Positions 52,102 through 61,106 of a stretch of DNA of 64,000 nucleotides are shown here, one piece after another. The stretch comes from CAZKWG01 sp964615375 (GTDB lineage Bacteria > Myxococcota_A > UBA796 > CAZKWG01): contig CAZTOW010000026.1 of the NCBI GenBank assembly GCA_964615375.1, positions 62,001-126,000 on the forward strand. Reading direction: 5' to 3'. The translations under genes were made by a program, and so were the position numbers. Below the pieces are notes generated by a model, which saw nothing but the letters and a program-made list of their open reading frames with translations, made no database searches and was not told the origin of the DNA. How positions within the stretch are numbered: the first letter of the stretch is position 1; each line of letters starts with the position of its first letter.

Positions 52102-52585
52102 AGCCCAGCTTCCTCAACATCTCCTCGGTGGCCGAGTCCATGGGCGCGTTCTTGATCTCCTCGATGACCTTCTCGAAGGTCGCGGCCTCGGCCGGGAAGG
52201 TCTTGAGCCCCCGGTCCAGCACGCCGATGGCGCCCAGCGTGTCCGAGGCGGCGCGCAGCTTGTCGGCCAGAGAGCGAAGCAGCGCCGCGGTGATCTGGGT
52301 CGGGTACTTCGGCTGCAGGCGGTCGAGGGCGTTCAGCACGTCGTCGCCCTTGCCCCCGCGGGCCAGCGCGTCCAGGCGCATGGACTCGAAGCGCCAGCTC
52401 CTGGCGGGGTCGCCGGAGATGGCGGCGTCGGCGAGCGAGGCGTCGATGGCGGCGATAGCGGCGGGATAATCACCCTTGTCGAGGGCCGCCTGCACCTCCT
52501 TCTGGCGATCTTCCAGGGTGGGGCCGCCGCAGGCCGAAGAGCAGACGAGGATCAGCGTTGCCAGCGCGACGCGAAGACCGGACAT
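52091..52585 (-). CDS. Small TPR-like lipoprotein with LGY tail
   Basis: A 164-residue protein with lipoprotein signal ending SSAC, then helical pairs resembling TPR repeats (KEVQAALDKGDYPAAIAAI, DTLGAIGVLDRGLKTFP). It ends EEMLRKLGYLN, a tail like the end of the small RHH protein downstream of the phosphodiesterases. GGAGG precedes ATG 52585 by eight bases; the gene is divergent from the first phosphodiesterase (55 bases between starts). Confidence 0.7.
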   Translation of the reverse strand: MSGLRVALATLILVCSSACGGPTLEDRQKEVQAALDKGDYPAAIAAIDASLADAAISGDPARSWRFESMRLDALARGGKGDDVLNALDRLQPKYPTQITAALLRSLADKLRAASDTLGAIGVLDRGLKTFPAEAATFEKVIEEIKNAPMDSATEEMLRKLGYLN

Positions 52586-52640
52586 TCCTTTGACCTCCCA
52601 TCGGGGGCTTGGTAGTAGCACGTCGGCCACAGGTGCGTAT

Positions 52641-54878
52641 ATGTTGACCCGCTTCCGAGGTCCCGTCTACGTGAACGCGCGCCGGTCGCTCCCCTTCCTC
52701 GTCCTGGCTCTGCTGCTGGGTTCCCAGCCTGCACACGCCTATATCGGCCCTGGAGCCGGCTTCGCCTTCGCCGGCTCGCTGGTCGTGCTGGTGGGCGCCA
52801 TCCTGCTGGCGCTGGCCACCATCCTGCTCTGGCCCTTCACCTACCTCATCAAGATGATCCGGGTCGGAGACCCCTTCAAGAACGCGCTCAGCAAGCGGAT
52901 CATCATCATCGGGCTCGACGGGATGGATCCCGGGCTGGCCACGAAGCTGATGCGCGAAGGCCGGCTCCCCAACCTGGAGAAGCTGGCCGCCCAGGGCGTC
53001 TTCCGGCCGCTGGACACCTCAAACCCCTCCATGTCGCCCGTCGCCTGGTCCTCCTTCACCACGGGCGTGGACCCCAGCCGGCATGGAATCTACGACTTCT
53101 TGACACGGGATCCCTGCACCTACGGGCCCCTGCTCTCCAGCACGGACATCCGCAACGCCGAGCGTGTGCTGAACATCGGCAAGTACATGATCCCGCTGGA
53201 GAAGCCGAAGATCAAGCTGCTCCAGAAGAGCCAGGCCTTCTGGAAGCTGCTGGGCGAGCGGCACGTCCCCTCCATCATCCAGCGCGTGCCGATCACGTTC
53301 CCGCCCGTGCCCTTCCGCGGGCTGCTGCTGAGCGGGATGTGCGTGCCGGACCTGCGCGGGAGCCAGGGCACCTTCAGCTACTTCTCGACGGAGAACAAGG
53401 AGGGTCAGGCGGCCTTCACCGGCGGCGAGCAGACCGTGCTGCGCCGCAAGGGCGACGTCATCCGCAGCCGCGTCGTGGGGCCGGACAACTCCATGGTGAA
53501 GGGCGGCTTCCGCATGACCCTGCCGTTCACGCTCACGGTCGCGAAGGACCGCAAGGGGGCGCGCCTGGAGATCGAGGGCTGTGAGCCCGTGGACCTGGCG
53601 CTCAAGACCTACTCGGACTGGGTGCAGCTCCCCTTCAAGGCCGGCCTGGGCGTCACCGTCTCAGGGATCGCCCGGTTCTACCTCGTCTCGGTCGAGCCCG
53701 AGGTGAACCTGTACATGACGCCCATCCACATCGACCCCGAGAACCCGGCGATGCCGATCAGCCACCCGCAGGTGTACAGCGTATACCTGGCGAAGAAGCT
53801 GGGCTCCTTCGCGACGCTGGGGCTGGCCGAGGACACCTGGGCGCTCAACGAGCGGGTCATCGACGAGGGCGCGTTCTACGACCAGGCCATGCTCTACTGC
53901 AAGGAGCGCGAGGCCATGCTCTGGGACGCCATCCAGCGGACGAAGAAGGGCCTGGTCACGACGGTCTTCGACACCACCGACCGCGTCCAGCACATGTTCT
54001 ACCGCTACCTGGACCCCAGCCACCCGGCCAACGCGGGCAAGGAGGCCACGGCCCACGCCGACGCGATCCCCCGGGTCTACGCCCACATGGACGGGGTGAT
54101 CGGGCAGGTGATGAAGGAGATCGAGGGCACGGACACCACGCTCATCGTCATGAGCGACCACGGCTTCACCAACTTCCGCCGCGGCGTGAACCTCAACACC
54201 TGGCTGCGGGACCAGGGCTACCTCGTGCTCAAGGACGGGCACACCACCAGCGGCGACTGGTTCGAGCACGTGGACTGGAGTCGCACGAAGGCCTTCAGCC
54301 TCGGTCTCACCGGCCTCTTCATCAACCGCAAGGGCCGCGAGAAGTCGGGCATCGTCGGCGAGGGCGAGGAGTACATCGCCTTCGCCCGCGAGCTCAAGGC
54401 GAAGCTGGAGGCGCTCGTGGACCCCGAGAGCGGGGTGCGCTGCATCCGCAAGGCCGAGATCGCCGTGGCGGTCAACGACGGCCCCTACCGGCTCGACGCC
54501 CCCGACATCCTGGTGGGCTACGAGGGCGGCTACCGCAACTCCTGGGAGTGCGCGACCGGCGCCGTGACGCCCGAGGTCTTCAAGGACAACACGAAGAGCT
54601 GGTCGGGCGATCACTGCGTGGACCCCTCCATCGTCCCCGGCGTCTTCTTCTGCAACCGGCCCATCCGCGAGGACGCCCCGCACATCATGGACATCCCCTA
54701 CACCTGCCTGGAGGTCTTCGGCGTCACGCCACCGAAGTACATGCAGGGCCGGATGCTGTTCGCGCGGCCGGGCGAGCAGGCCCCCTTCACGGGCCCCTTC
54801 CCGCCCGAGCGCCTCTCGCAGTCCGGGGCCGCCCCCGGCGCTCGCATCTTCCCCGAGGGCCCCGCAATTGCGCGCTGA
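52641..54878 (+). CDS. Membrane-anchored alkaline-phosphatase-superfamily phosphodiesterase
   Basis: A 745-residue protein. After a signal-like N-terminus (RSLPFLVLALLLGSQPAHA) there is a second hydrophobic pair (FAFAGSLVVLVGAILLALATILLWPF). The catalytic domain then has IIIIGLDGMDPGL, the nucleophile region SPVAWSSFTTG, the metal residues TTDRVQHMFYR and MSDHGF, and SGDHCVDP: the type I phosphodiesterase/nucleotide-pyrophosphatase (PF01663) family. It probably acts on the periplasmic side. ATG 52641 fits the signal. Overlaps the next gene by eleven bases. Confidence 0.88.
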   Translation: MLTRFRGPVYVNARRSLPFLVLALLLGSQPAHAYIGPGAGFAFAGSLVVLVGAILLALATILLWPFTYLIKMIRVGDPFKNALSKRIIIIGLDGMDPGLATKLMREGRLPNLEKLAAQGVFRPLDTSNPSMSPVAWSSFTTGVDPSRHGIYDFLTRDPCTYGPLLSSTDIRNAERVLNIGKYMIPLEKPKIKLLQKSQAFWKLLGERHVPSIIQRVPITFPPVPFRGLLLSGMCVPDLRGSQGTFSYFSTENKEGQAAFTGGEQTVLRRKGDVIRSRVVGPDNSMVKGGFRMTLPFTLTVAKDRKGARLEIEGCEPVDLALKTYSDWVQLPFKAGLGVTVSGIARFYLVSVEPEVNLYMTPIHIDPENPAMPISHPQVYSVYLAKKLGSFATLGLAEDTWALNERVIDEGAFYDQAMLYCKEREAMLWDAIQRTKKGLVTTVFDTTDRVQHMFYRYLDPSHPANAGKEATAHADAIPRVYAHMDGVIGQVMKEIEGTDTTLIVMSDHGFTNFRRGVNLNTWLRDQGYLVLKDGHTTSGDWFEHVDWSRTKAFSLGLTGLFINRKGREKSGIVGEGEEYIAFARELKAKLEALVDPESGVRCIRKAEIAVAVNDGPYRLDAPDILVGYEGGYRNSWECATGAVTPEVFKDNTKSWSGDHCVDPSIVPGVFFCNRPIREDAPHIMDIPYTCLEVFGVTPPKYMQGRMLFARPGEQAPFTGPFPPERLSQSGAAPGARIFPEGPAIAR

Positions 54879-56871
54879 ACACCTCCCGCTCCTGGCCCTG
54901 CTCGCCGCCTGCGGGCGCGAACGGCCCGCCGAGCCCGGCGTCTTCGTGCTGGGCGTGGACGGCATGGACCCCGTCATCGTGACCCGGATGATGGAGGAGG
55001 GCAAGCTGCCCAACCTGGCGAAGCTGGCCGCGGAGGGTGGCTTTCAGAGCCTCGGGACCAGCACGCCGCCCCAGAGCCCGGTGGCCTGGTCCACCTTCGT
55101 GACCGGCATGGACCCGGGCGGGCACGGCGTCTTCGACTTCATCCACCGCGACCCGAAGACGTACACGCCCACCAGCTCGGCCACCGCGCCGATCCATGAC
55201 CCGGGCAGCGCGCTGGAGCTCTTCGGCTGGTACCTGCCGCTGGGCGGGGATCCGGTGGAGAACAACCGCTCCGGCACGCCCTGGTGGGACCTGCTGCACG
55301 AGGCCGGCGTGGACGTGGAGGCCTGGCGCGTGCCCGGCAATTACCCGCCACCCGCCTCCGACGCCCGCGTGCTCTCCGGCATGGGCACCGTGGACATGCG
55401 CGGCGGCTACGGCGTCTACACCTGGCTCACCGACCAGGCGGTGCTGGGGAAGGGCGAGCTCAAGGGCGACATCCAGCTCGTCAACGTCGAGGACTACGAC
55501 CTGGACGGCTCGCCGGACACGGTGCGGGCCACGATCAAGGGCGCCCCCGACATCTTCCACCTCCCGCCCGGCCAGGCGCCCGGCGAGGGGGACTACCTGA
55601 CGGCGCCCGTCACGATCTCCCTCGATCCTGACCAGGACCTGGCCTTCATCCGGGCAGGCGACGACGTGGCCATCCTGAAGCCGGGCGAGTGGAGCCCGTG
55701 GATGACCCTGAAGTTCGACGCGCTGCCCTGGGGCATGATGCCGCTGGACGGCAACGTGCGCTTCTACGCGCGCCAGCTTCGGCCGAACCTGGAGATCTAC
55801 GCGAGCCCGGTGAACATCTCGGCGGAGAACCCGGCCCAGACCATCTCCAGCCCCGACGACTTCGCCACGGAGATCTTCGACCGCGCAGGCCACTACTACA
55901 CGCAGGGCATGCCCGAGGAGACCAACGCGCTCAAGGACCGGACCTTCAACGACGACGACTACGAGAGCCAGGTGAAGCAGGTGCAGCAGGAGGCCGAGCG
56001 GCTCCTGGATCTCGCGCTCGACCGCTACGCGCCGGGAGACGCCACCTTCTTCTATCTGTCGGACATCGATCTCCAGTGCCACATGCTGTGGCGGCTCGGC
56101 GATCCCAAGTACCCCGGCGCCCCGCCCCACCCCGCCTTCGAGCCGGACGCGGCGGTGAACCACGCGGACGACATCGAGGGCTACTACCGGGACGTCGATC
56201 GCCTCGTGGGCCGCGTCCGCTGGCGCCTGCCCGCGGACTCGCTGCTCATCGTCATGAGCGACCACGGCTTCCAGCCCTTCACGCGCGAGGTTCACCTGAA
56301 CGCCTGGCTGAGAGACCAGGGCTACCTGGTGCTCAAGGACGGCAAGAAGACGGGCAAGATCCTGATGGGCGACGTGGACTGGTCCAAGACGCGCGCCTAC
56401 GGCCTCGGCTTCAACGGCCTCTACCTGAACCTGCAGGGGCGCGAGGGCGAGGGCGTCGTGGCGCCCGCGGATCGGGAGGCCCTGCTGGCCGAGCTCCAGC
56501 AGAAGCTGCTGGCCTTCACCGACCCGGTGAGCGGCGCCCCCGTCGTCAAGCGCGTGGACCGGGCGACCGAGGTCTACAAGGGCGCCCGCGCGGGCGAGGC
56601 CCCCGACCTGGTGGTGGGCTACGACCGCGGCTACGGCTGCTCCGACGAGTCCACGCTCGGCGAGATCACCGAGCTCACGCTGGAAGACAACACGGATCGC
56701 TGGTCGGGCAACCACCTCATGGCCCCCGAGGTCGTCCCCGGCGTGCTGTTCTCCAACCGGAAGATCCCGGGAGAGGGCTACGGCCTCGCCGACGTCACGG
56801 CCACGCTCGTGTCGTGGTATGGCCTCGACCTCCCTGCCGAGATGACCGGCAAGCCCATCCTCACGCACTGA
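54868..56871 (+). CDS. Lipoprotein alkaline-phosphatase-superfamily phosphodiesterase
   Basis: A 667-residue paralogue of the preceding gene. TTG 54868 starts the lipoprotein leader MRAEHLPLLALLAACG. Catalytic residues are parallel: VLGVDGMDPV, SPVAWSTFVTG, SDIDLQCHMLW, MSDHGFQPF and SGNHLMAP. It is likely anchored by lipid rather than by helices. The two enzymes share the PF01663 core but diverge at substrate loops. Confidence 0.88.
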   Translation: MRAEHLPLLALLAACGRERPAEPGVFVLGVDGMDPVIVTRMMEEGKLPNLAKLAAEGGFQSLGTSTPPQSPVAWSTFVTGMDPGGHGVFDFIHRDPKTYTPTSSATAPIHDPGSALELFGWYLPLGGDPVENNRSGTPWWDLLHEAGVDVEAWRVPGNYPPPASDARVLSGMGTVDMRGGYGVYTWLTDQAVLGKGELKGDIQLVNVEDYDLDGSPDTVRATIKGAPDIFHLPPGQAPGEGDYLTAPVTISLDPDQDLAFIRAGDDVAILKPGEWSPWMTLKFDALPWGMMPLDGNVRFYARQLRPNLEIYASPVNISAENPAQTISSPDDFATEIFDRAGHYYTQGMPEETNALKDRTFNDDDYESQVKQVQQEAERLLDLALDRYAPGDATFFYLSDIDLQCHMLWRLGDPKYPGAPPHPAFEPDAAVNHADDIEGYYRDVDRLVGRVRWRLPADSLLIVMSDHGFQPFTREVHLNAWLRDQGYLVLKDGKKTGKILMGDVDWSKTRAYGLGFNGLYLNLQGREGEGVVAPADREALLAELQQKLLAFTDPVSGAPVVKRVDRATEVYKGARAGEAPDLVVGYDRGYGCSDESTLGEITELTLEDNTDRWSGNHLMAPEVVPGVLFSNRKIPGEGYGLADVTATLVSWYGLDLPAEMTGKPILTH

Positions 56872-56886
56872 AACCAGGAGGACCCC

Positions 56887-57090
56887 ATGTTCGGCCTCGG
56901 AAAGAACGTCAGCGTCAAGATCGACAAGGACCTGCACGCCCGCCTCACCAAGGTGGCGGACGTGGCCGGCTACGCCACCGTCGAGGAGTTCATCCAGCAC
57001 ATCCTGGAGAAGGAGATGCTGCACTTCGAGAGCTCCAAGAGCGATGACGACATCCGCGCCAAGCTGAAGGGCCTGGGCTACATCAGCTAG
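56887..57090 (+). CDS. Small ribbon-helix-helix-like protein with LGY tail
   Basis: A 67-residue protein after AGGAGG. VSVKIDKDLHARLTKVADVAGYATVEEFIQHILEKE has the beta strand, helix, turn, helix pattern of RHH DNA-binding proteins. It ends DDIRAKLKGLGYIS, closely resembling the tail of the lipoprotein at 52091. It may be a regulator or a small accessory protein. Sits between the second phosphodiesterase and the membrane protein. Confidence 0.75.
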   Translation: MFGLGKNVSVKIDKDLHARLTKVADVAGYATVEEFIQHILEKEMLHFESSKSDDDIRAKLKGLGYIS

Positions 57091-57105
57091 TTTCTGGGGA
57101 GCGGG

Positions 57106-57927
57106 ATGCGCGCCTTCAACGCGATCAGCACGACCATCTTCGACGTGATCCTGGCCCCGCTGGGACACCGATGGCCGGCTTTCGATCTTGTCCTCTGGCC
57201 GGTGCTGGCGGGGATCGTCGCCCTGCTGGTCTACAAGAAGGTCAGCAACCAGAAGGGCATCAGCGCTGCCAAGAACGCCATCACCGTGCACCTCCTGGAG
57301 GTGCTGCTGTTCAAGGACGACCTGGGCGTGGTCCTCAGCAGCACGGCCAAGGCGCTGTGGAAGAACCTGGTCTACGTGGGCCACAACATCCTGCCGATGG
57401 TGGTGATGTTCGCGCCCATGACCGCCATCCTGGTGCAGCTCGTCTCGCAGTACGCCTACGCGCCGCTGAGCCTGGACGACCGCCCGGTGCTGGTGGCCAA
57501 GCTGGACGCGGAGGTCGGCGGCGTGAGCCCGCGGGACCTCACGCTGACCCTGCCCCCGGGGGTGGAGCTGGACGCCGGCCCCGTGCGCACCGCCGACGGG
57601 GAGGTGGCCTGGCGCCTCAAGCCCACGGCGGAGGGTGACTTCGCGCTCACCGTGCAGGCCGGCGGGAGCTCCGAGACCAAGAGCCTCAGCGTGGGCGGCC
57701 CCCCGCGCAAGGTGAGCGTGCTCCGCACCAAGAGCTGGGAGGCCCTGCTCTACCCGGCCGAGCCCGTGCCCGAGGCCAGCTCGCCCATCTACAGCCTGAC
57801 CCTCCAGCACCCCCAGCGGGACATCTCCCCCCTCCCCAGCGGCGAGGGCGGCATTCTGCTCTGGTTCTTCGGCTTCAGCCTGCTGGCCGGCTTCCTCCTC
57901 AAAGACCGCTTCGGCGTGACGCTGTAG
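57106..57927 (+). CDS. Membrane protein with periplasmic domain (unassigned)
   Basis: A 273-residue protein. Residues about 1-125 hold two to three membrane helices (FDLVLWPVLAGIVALLVYKK and LPMVVMFAPMTAILVQLVSQY) with a cytoplasmic amphipathic stretch; residues about 125-245 are a beta-sandwich-like soluble domain; a final helix (ILLWFFGFSLLAGFLL) precedes a short tail. The helix arrangement faintly recalls Oxa1/DUF106-type proteins, but I could not confirm it. In apparent operon with the phosphodiesterases and the sulfotransferase. Confidence 0.6.
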   Translation: MRAFNAISTTIFDVILAPLGHRWPAFDLVLWPVLAGIVALLVYKKVSNQKGISAAKNAITVHLLEVLLFKDDLGVVLSSTAKALWKNLVYVGHNILPMVVMFAPMTAILVQLVSQYAYAPLSLDDRPVLVAKLDAEVGGVSPRDLTLTLPPGVELDAGPVRTADGEVAWRLKPTAEGDFALTVQAGGSSETKSLSVGGPPRKVSVLRTKSWEALLYPAEPVPEASSPIYSLTLQHPQRDISPLPSGEGGILLWFFGFSLLAGFLLKDRFGVTL

Positions 57928-57949
57928 CGCCCGCCCCACGAGACCCACC

Positions 57950-58585
57950 ATGCTCGAGAGCCTCCAGAATTTCCTCCGCGACCGCAAGTACGGCGAGCCC
58001 GTCATCATCGTCTCGGGCCTCCCCCGCTCCGGCACCTCCATGATGATGAAGATGCTGGAGGGCGGCGGGCTGCCCATCATGACCGACGCCATCCGTCAGG
58101 CCGACGTGGACAACCCGAAGGGCTACTACGAGTACGAGCGGGTCAAGGAGCTGGAGAAGGAGAAGGAGCGGGGCGAGGACCGGGCCTGGGTGCGGGAGGG
58201 CCGCGGCAAGGTGCTGAAGGTCATCTCCTTCCTCATCAAGAGCCTGCCGGACGACAACTACTACCGCATCGTCTTCATGCGCCGCGATCTGGACGAGGTG
58301 CTGGCCAGCCAGAACAAGATGCTGGTCAACCGGGGCGAGGACAACCCCGCCGACGATCGCACCATGACCGAGGCCTACCTGAACCACCTCGCGGCCGTGC
58401 GCATCCTGGTGCGGAAGATGCCGAACATGGAGATCCTCGAGGTGCGCTACGACGAGACGGTCAAGGACCCGCGCGCCACCGCCGAGACGGTCAACCAGTT
58501 CCTGGGCGGCAAGATGAACGTGGACGCCATGGTGGCCGCCGTGGACGCCGAGCTCTACCGAAACCGCAAGGGAAAGACGGTCTGA
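57950..58585 (+). CDS. Sulfotransferase-family protein
   Basis: A 211-residue protein with the PAPS 5'-phosphosulfate loop SGLPRSGTSMMMKML near residue 22 and the FMRRDLDEVLASQNKML segment of the 3'-phosphate site. The C-terminal part is short, and the acceptor is unknown. It follows the membrane protein by 22 bases. Confidence 0.85.
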   Translation: MLESLQNFLRDRKYGEPVIIVSGLPRSGTSMMMKMLEGGGLPIMTDAIRQADVDNPKGYYEYERVKELEKEKERGEDRAWVREGRGKVLKVISFLIKSLPDDNYYRIVFMRRDLDEVLASQNKMLVNRGEDNPADDRTMTEAYLNHLAAVRILVRKMPNMEILEVRYDETVKDPRATAETVNQFLGGKMNVDAMVAAVDAELYRNRKGKTV

Positions 58586-58622
58586 GGACTGGCGTGTTAC
58601 GGTGCGCGCGAGAGGGCGAAGG

Positions 58623-59819
58623 ATGAGCTCGATCGTGCGCAACCTGCTCCTGCTGGCGTTGGCGGTGGGAGGCATCGCGCTGGCCGCGCGGAAGACGAAG
58701 ACGGAGCCTGTGGAGGCCACGCCGCCGGAGCCCACGCCCGTCGTCGAGCTCCAGGTCGCCCCACCCGAGGAGCCCGCGGCGCCGACGGCCCCGCCGCTCT
58801 TCCCCGAGGGCCTGCCCGTCGCCGTGGAGAAGACCCCCGACGGCGTGGCCAGCCTCTCCGCGCAGAGTTGCAACGCCTGCCACGTCCAGGCCCACGAGGA
58901 CTGGTCCAAGGGCCCGCACGCCCGCGCCTGGCGCTCGCCCACCTTCCAGAAGGCCGTGGAGCGGGCCGGTAATTCCACCGCCTGCAAGGGCTGTCACCTG
59001 CCCCTGGCCAACCAGCACCCGCGCCTCGCCGTGGGCTACCTGGACGGGCAGGCCAGCCGGCCGGACCTCCAGCCCAACCCGCTCTGGGACGCCACGCTGA
59101 TGAGCGAGGGCGTGACCTGCGCCGCCTGCCACGTCCGCGACGGTGTGGTCATCGGCACCCGCGCCGCCCCCGACGCACCGCACCCCGTGGCCGTGTCCCA
59201 GGAGCTCGGCACGTCTGAGCTCTGCGCGACCTGCCACCAGCTCACCTGGCCCGGCGCCGACCGCGCCTTCTACGACACCTACGGCGAGTGGAAGGCCAGC
59301 CCCTACGCCGCGGCGGGCGTGCAGTGCCAGGACTGCCACATGCCGCCCACCCCCGGCCTCGCGGTCGCCACCCGCTTCGCCGCCACCCCCAGCCACGCCT
59401 TCCCCGCCGACCCCGCCCGCGCCCTCTCCGTGCTCCTGACCCTGGACGCCCCGGAGATCCAGCGCGGCCAGGCCTGGAAGGCGAAGATGCGGCTCCAGAA
59501 CACGGGCGCCGGCCACCACATCCCCACCGGCTCCCCCTTCGTCGGCTACACGGTGGAGGCCGCCCTGCTGGACGCGGACGGCAAGCCGCTCTGCGAGCCC
59601 TGGAAGACGCCGCTCGCGCGCACCGTCACGCCCGAGGCGCCCTGGACCACCCTCTCCGACACCCGCCTGGCCGCGGGAGAGGAGCGCGCCCTCGAGCACA
59701 GCTTCCTGGTCGACCAGAAGAAGAAGGCGGGCGCCGCCACGCTGCGCGTCGCCCTCTACGAGTCCGGCTCGACCGCCCCACTTCGCGTGCTCCAGGAGCT
59801 GCCTGTCTCCATCTACTAG
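58623..59819 (+). CDS. Pentaheme cytochrome c-type protein
   Basis: A 398-residue protein with an N-terminal membrane anchor (IVRNLLLLALAVGGIALAA) and five CxxCH sites: CNACH, CKGCH, CAACH, CATCH and CQDCH in residues about 80-240, then a beta-rich domain ending VLQELPVSIY. The spacing resembles cytochrome c554/multiheme electron carriers. ATG 58623 has GAGAGGG six bases upstream. Last gene of the apparent operon; its link to the phosphodiesterases and sulfotransferase is unexplained. Confidence 0.85.
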   Translation: MSSIVRNLLLLALAVGGIALAARKTKTEPVEATPPEPTPVVELQVAPPEEPAAPTAPPLFPEGLPVAVEKTPDGVASLSAQSCNACHVQAHEDWSKGPHARAWRSPTFQKAVERAGNSTACKGCHLPLANQHPRLAVGYLDGQASRPDLQPNPLWDATLMSEGVTCAACHVRDGVVIGTRAAPDAPHPVAVSQELGTSELCATCHQLTWPGADRAFYDTYGEWKASPYAAAGVQCQDCHMPPTPGLAVATRFAATPSHAFPADPARALSVLLTLDAPEIQRGQAWKAKMRLQNTGAGHHIPTGSPFVGYTVEAALLDADGKPLCEPWKTPLARTVTPEAPWTTLSDTRLAAGEERALEHSFLVDQKKKAGAATLRVALYESGSTAPLRVLQELPVSIY

Positions 59820-59879
59820 CCACTCGACATGCCGCCGCGCGCCGGATCGCGATACGATACACGCGCAGGAGAGCCTCGC

Positions 59880-61103
59880 ATGATCCGCTACAGCGCCCGC
59901 ACCGATGTGGGCAAGCGCCGGCAGCACAACGAGGACGCCATGCTCGCCGACGCGGAGCATGGGCTCTTCGTGGTCGCCGACGGGGTGGGCGGGCGCGCCG
60001 CCGGAGAGGTCGCGAGCGCGCTGACGATCGGCATCTTCCGCGAGGCCGCAGATGAGCTCCACGCGGCTGTCAGCAACTACGCGGCGCGCCCGGAGTGGGC
60101 CACGCGCAACCAGGTGCTCGACCTGCTCAACGACGTCTGCCAGCGCGCCAGCCGCCGGGTCTTCGACGAGGCCGAGGCCCGCGGCCAGAAGGGCATGACC
60201 ACCACCCTGGTCGCGGCCCTGGTGGGCGGCGGCGCGGTCTTCCTGGCGCACGCGGGCGACAGCCGCGCCTACCTCCTGCGTGACGGCGTCATGCGCCAGC
60301 TGACCGAGGACCACTCGATGGTCAACGAGCTGGTGCGCATCGGCCAGATGACCCCGGACGAGGCGCGCAAGTCCAGCTACCGGCACGTCATCACCCGCGC
60401 CATCGGCCTGTATCCCACGGTGCAGGCCGACCTCATGAGCATCGAGGTGCTGCCCGGGGACCGGCTCCTGCTCTCCTCGGACGGGCTCACCGACCCGGTG
60501 CCCAAGAAGGCGATCCAGCGCATCGCCAGCGAAGGCGACGTCGAGGCGGTGGTGAACAACCTCATCGCCGCCAGCCTGGAGCGCGGCGCCCCCGACAACG
60601 TCACCGTCCTCGTCGTGGACCCCGAGGCGAGCCCCCAGTACGAGGCCGCCCGCGCCCGCGCCCAGGTCATGGAGGAGCTCTTCCTCTTCCGCGACCTGCC
60701 CTTCCACGCCCGCCTGCGCGTCTCGACCATCTGCGAGGAGCTCTTCTTCACCCCCGGCCAGACGCTGGTGGCGGAGGCCACGCTGGGCGACGCCATGTAC
60801 GTGATCGTGCAGGGCGAGGTGGGCGTGAGCCACAACGCGATCGAGCTGGCCTGCCTGGGCCCCGGCGAGCACTTCGGCGAGATGTCCCTGGTCGATCAGC
60901 AGCCGCGCTCGGCCACGGTCACCGGCATCTCCTTTGGCTCCGCCATCGTCATCCGGCGCGAGCACCTGCAGGAGTTCTGCCGGCGCGAGCCGGAGCTGGG
61001 CGTGCAGATCTCCTGGAAGCTGCTCGCCACCCTCGGTCAGCGCCTGCGCGAGGCCAACGCCCGCGCCACCGCCGTCGCGCGCCCCACCCCGCCGGTGGAC
61101 TGA
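59880..61103 (+). CDS. PP2C protein phosphatase fused to cyclic-nucleotide-binding domain
   Basis: A 407-residue protein. Residues 1 to about 245 are a PP2C phosphatase with RQHNEDAML, VVADGVGGRAAGE, LAHAGDSRAYLLRDG, LLLSSDGLTDPV and PDNVTVLVV carrying the metal Asp residues. Residues about 270-400 are a cNMP-binding domain (TPGQTLVAEATLGDAMYVIVQGEV, GEHFGEMSLVDQQPRSATV). A ligand may control a Ser/Thr phosphatase. ATG 59880 follows AGGAGA; an in-frame ATG 17 codons up is less likely. Confidence 0.9.
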   Translation: MIRYSARTDVGKRRQHNEDAMLADAEHGLFVVADGVGGRAAGEVASALTIGIFREAADELHAAVSNYAARPEWATRNQVLDLLNDVCQRASRRVFDEAEARGQKGMTTTLVAALVGGGAVFLAHAGDSRAYLLRDGVMRQLTEDHSMVNELVRIGQMTPDEARKSSYRHVITRAIGLYPTVQADLMSIEVLPGDRLLLSSDGLTDPVPKKAIQRIASEGDVEAVVNNLIAASLERGAPDNVTVLVVDPEASPQYEAARARAQVMEELFLFRDLPFHARLRVSTICEELFFTPGQTLVAEATLGDAMYVIVQGEVGVSHNAIELACLGPGEHFGEMSLVDQQPRSATVTGISFGSAIVIRREHLQEFCRREPELGVQISWKLLATLGQRLREANARATAVARPTPPVD

Positions 61104-61106
61104 GCC

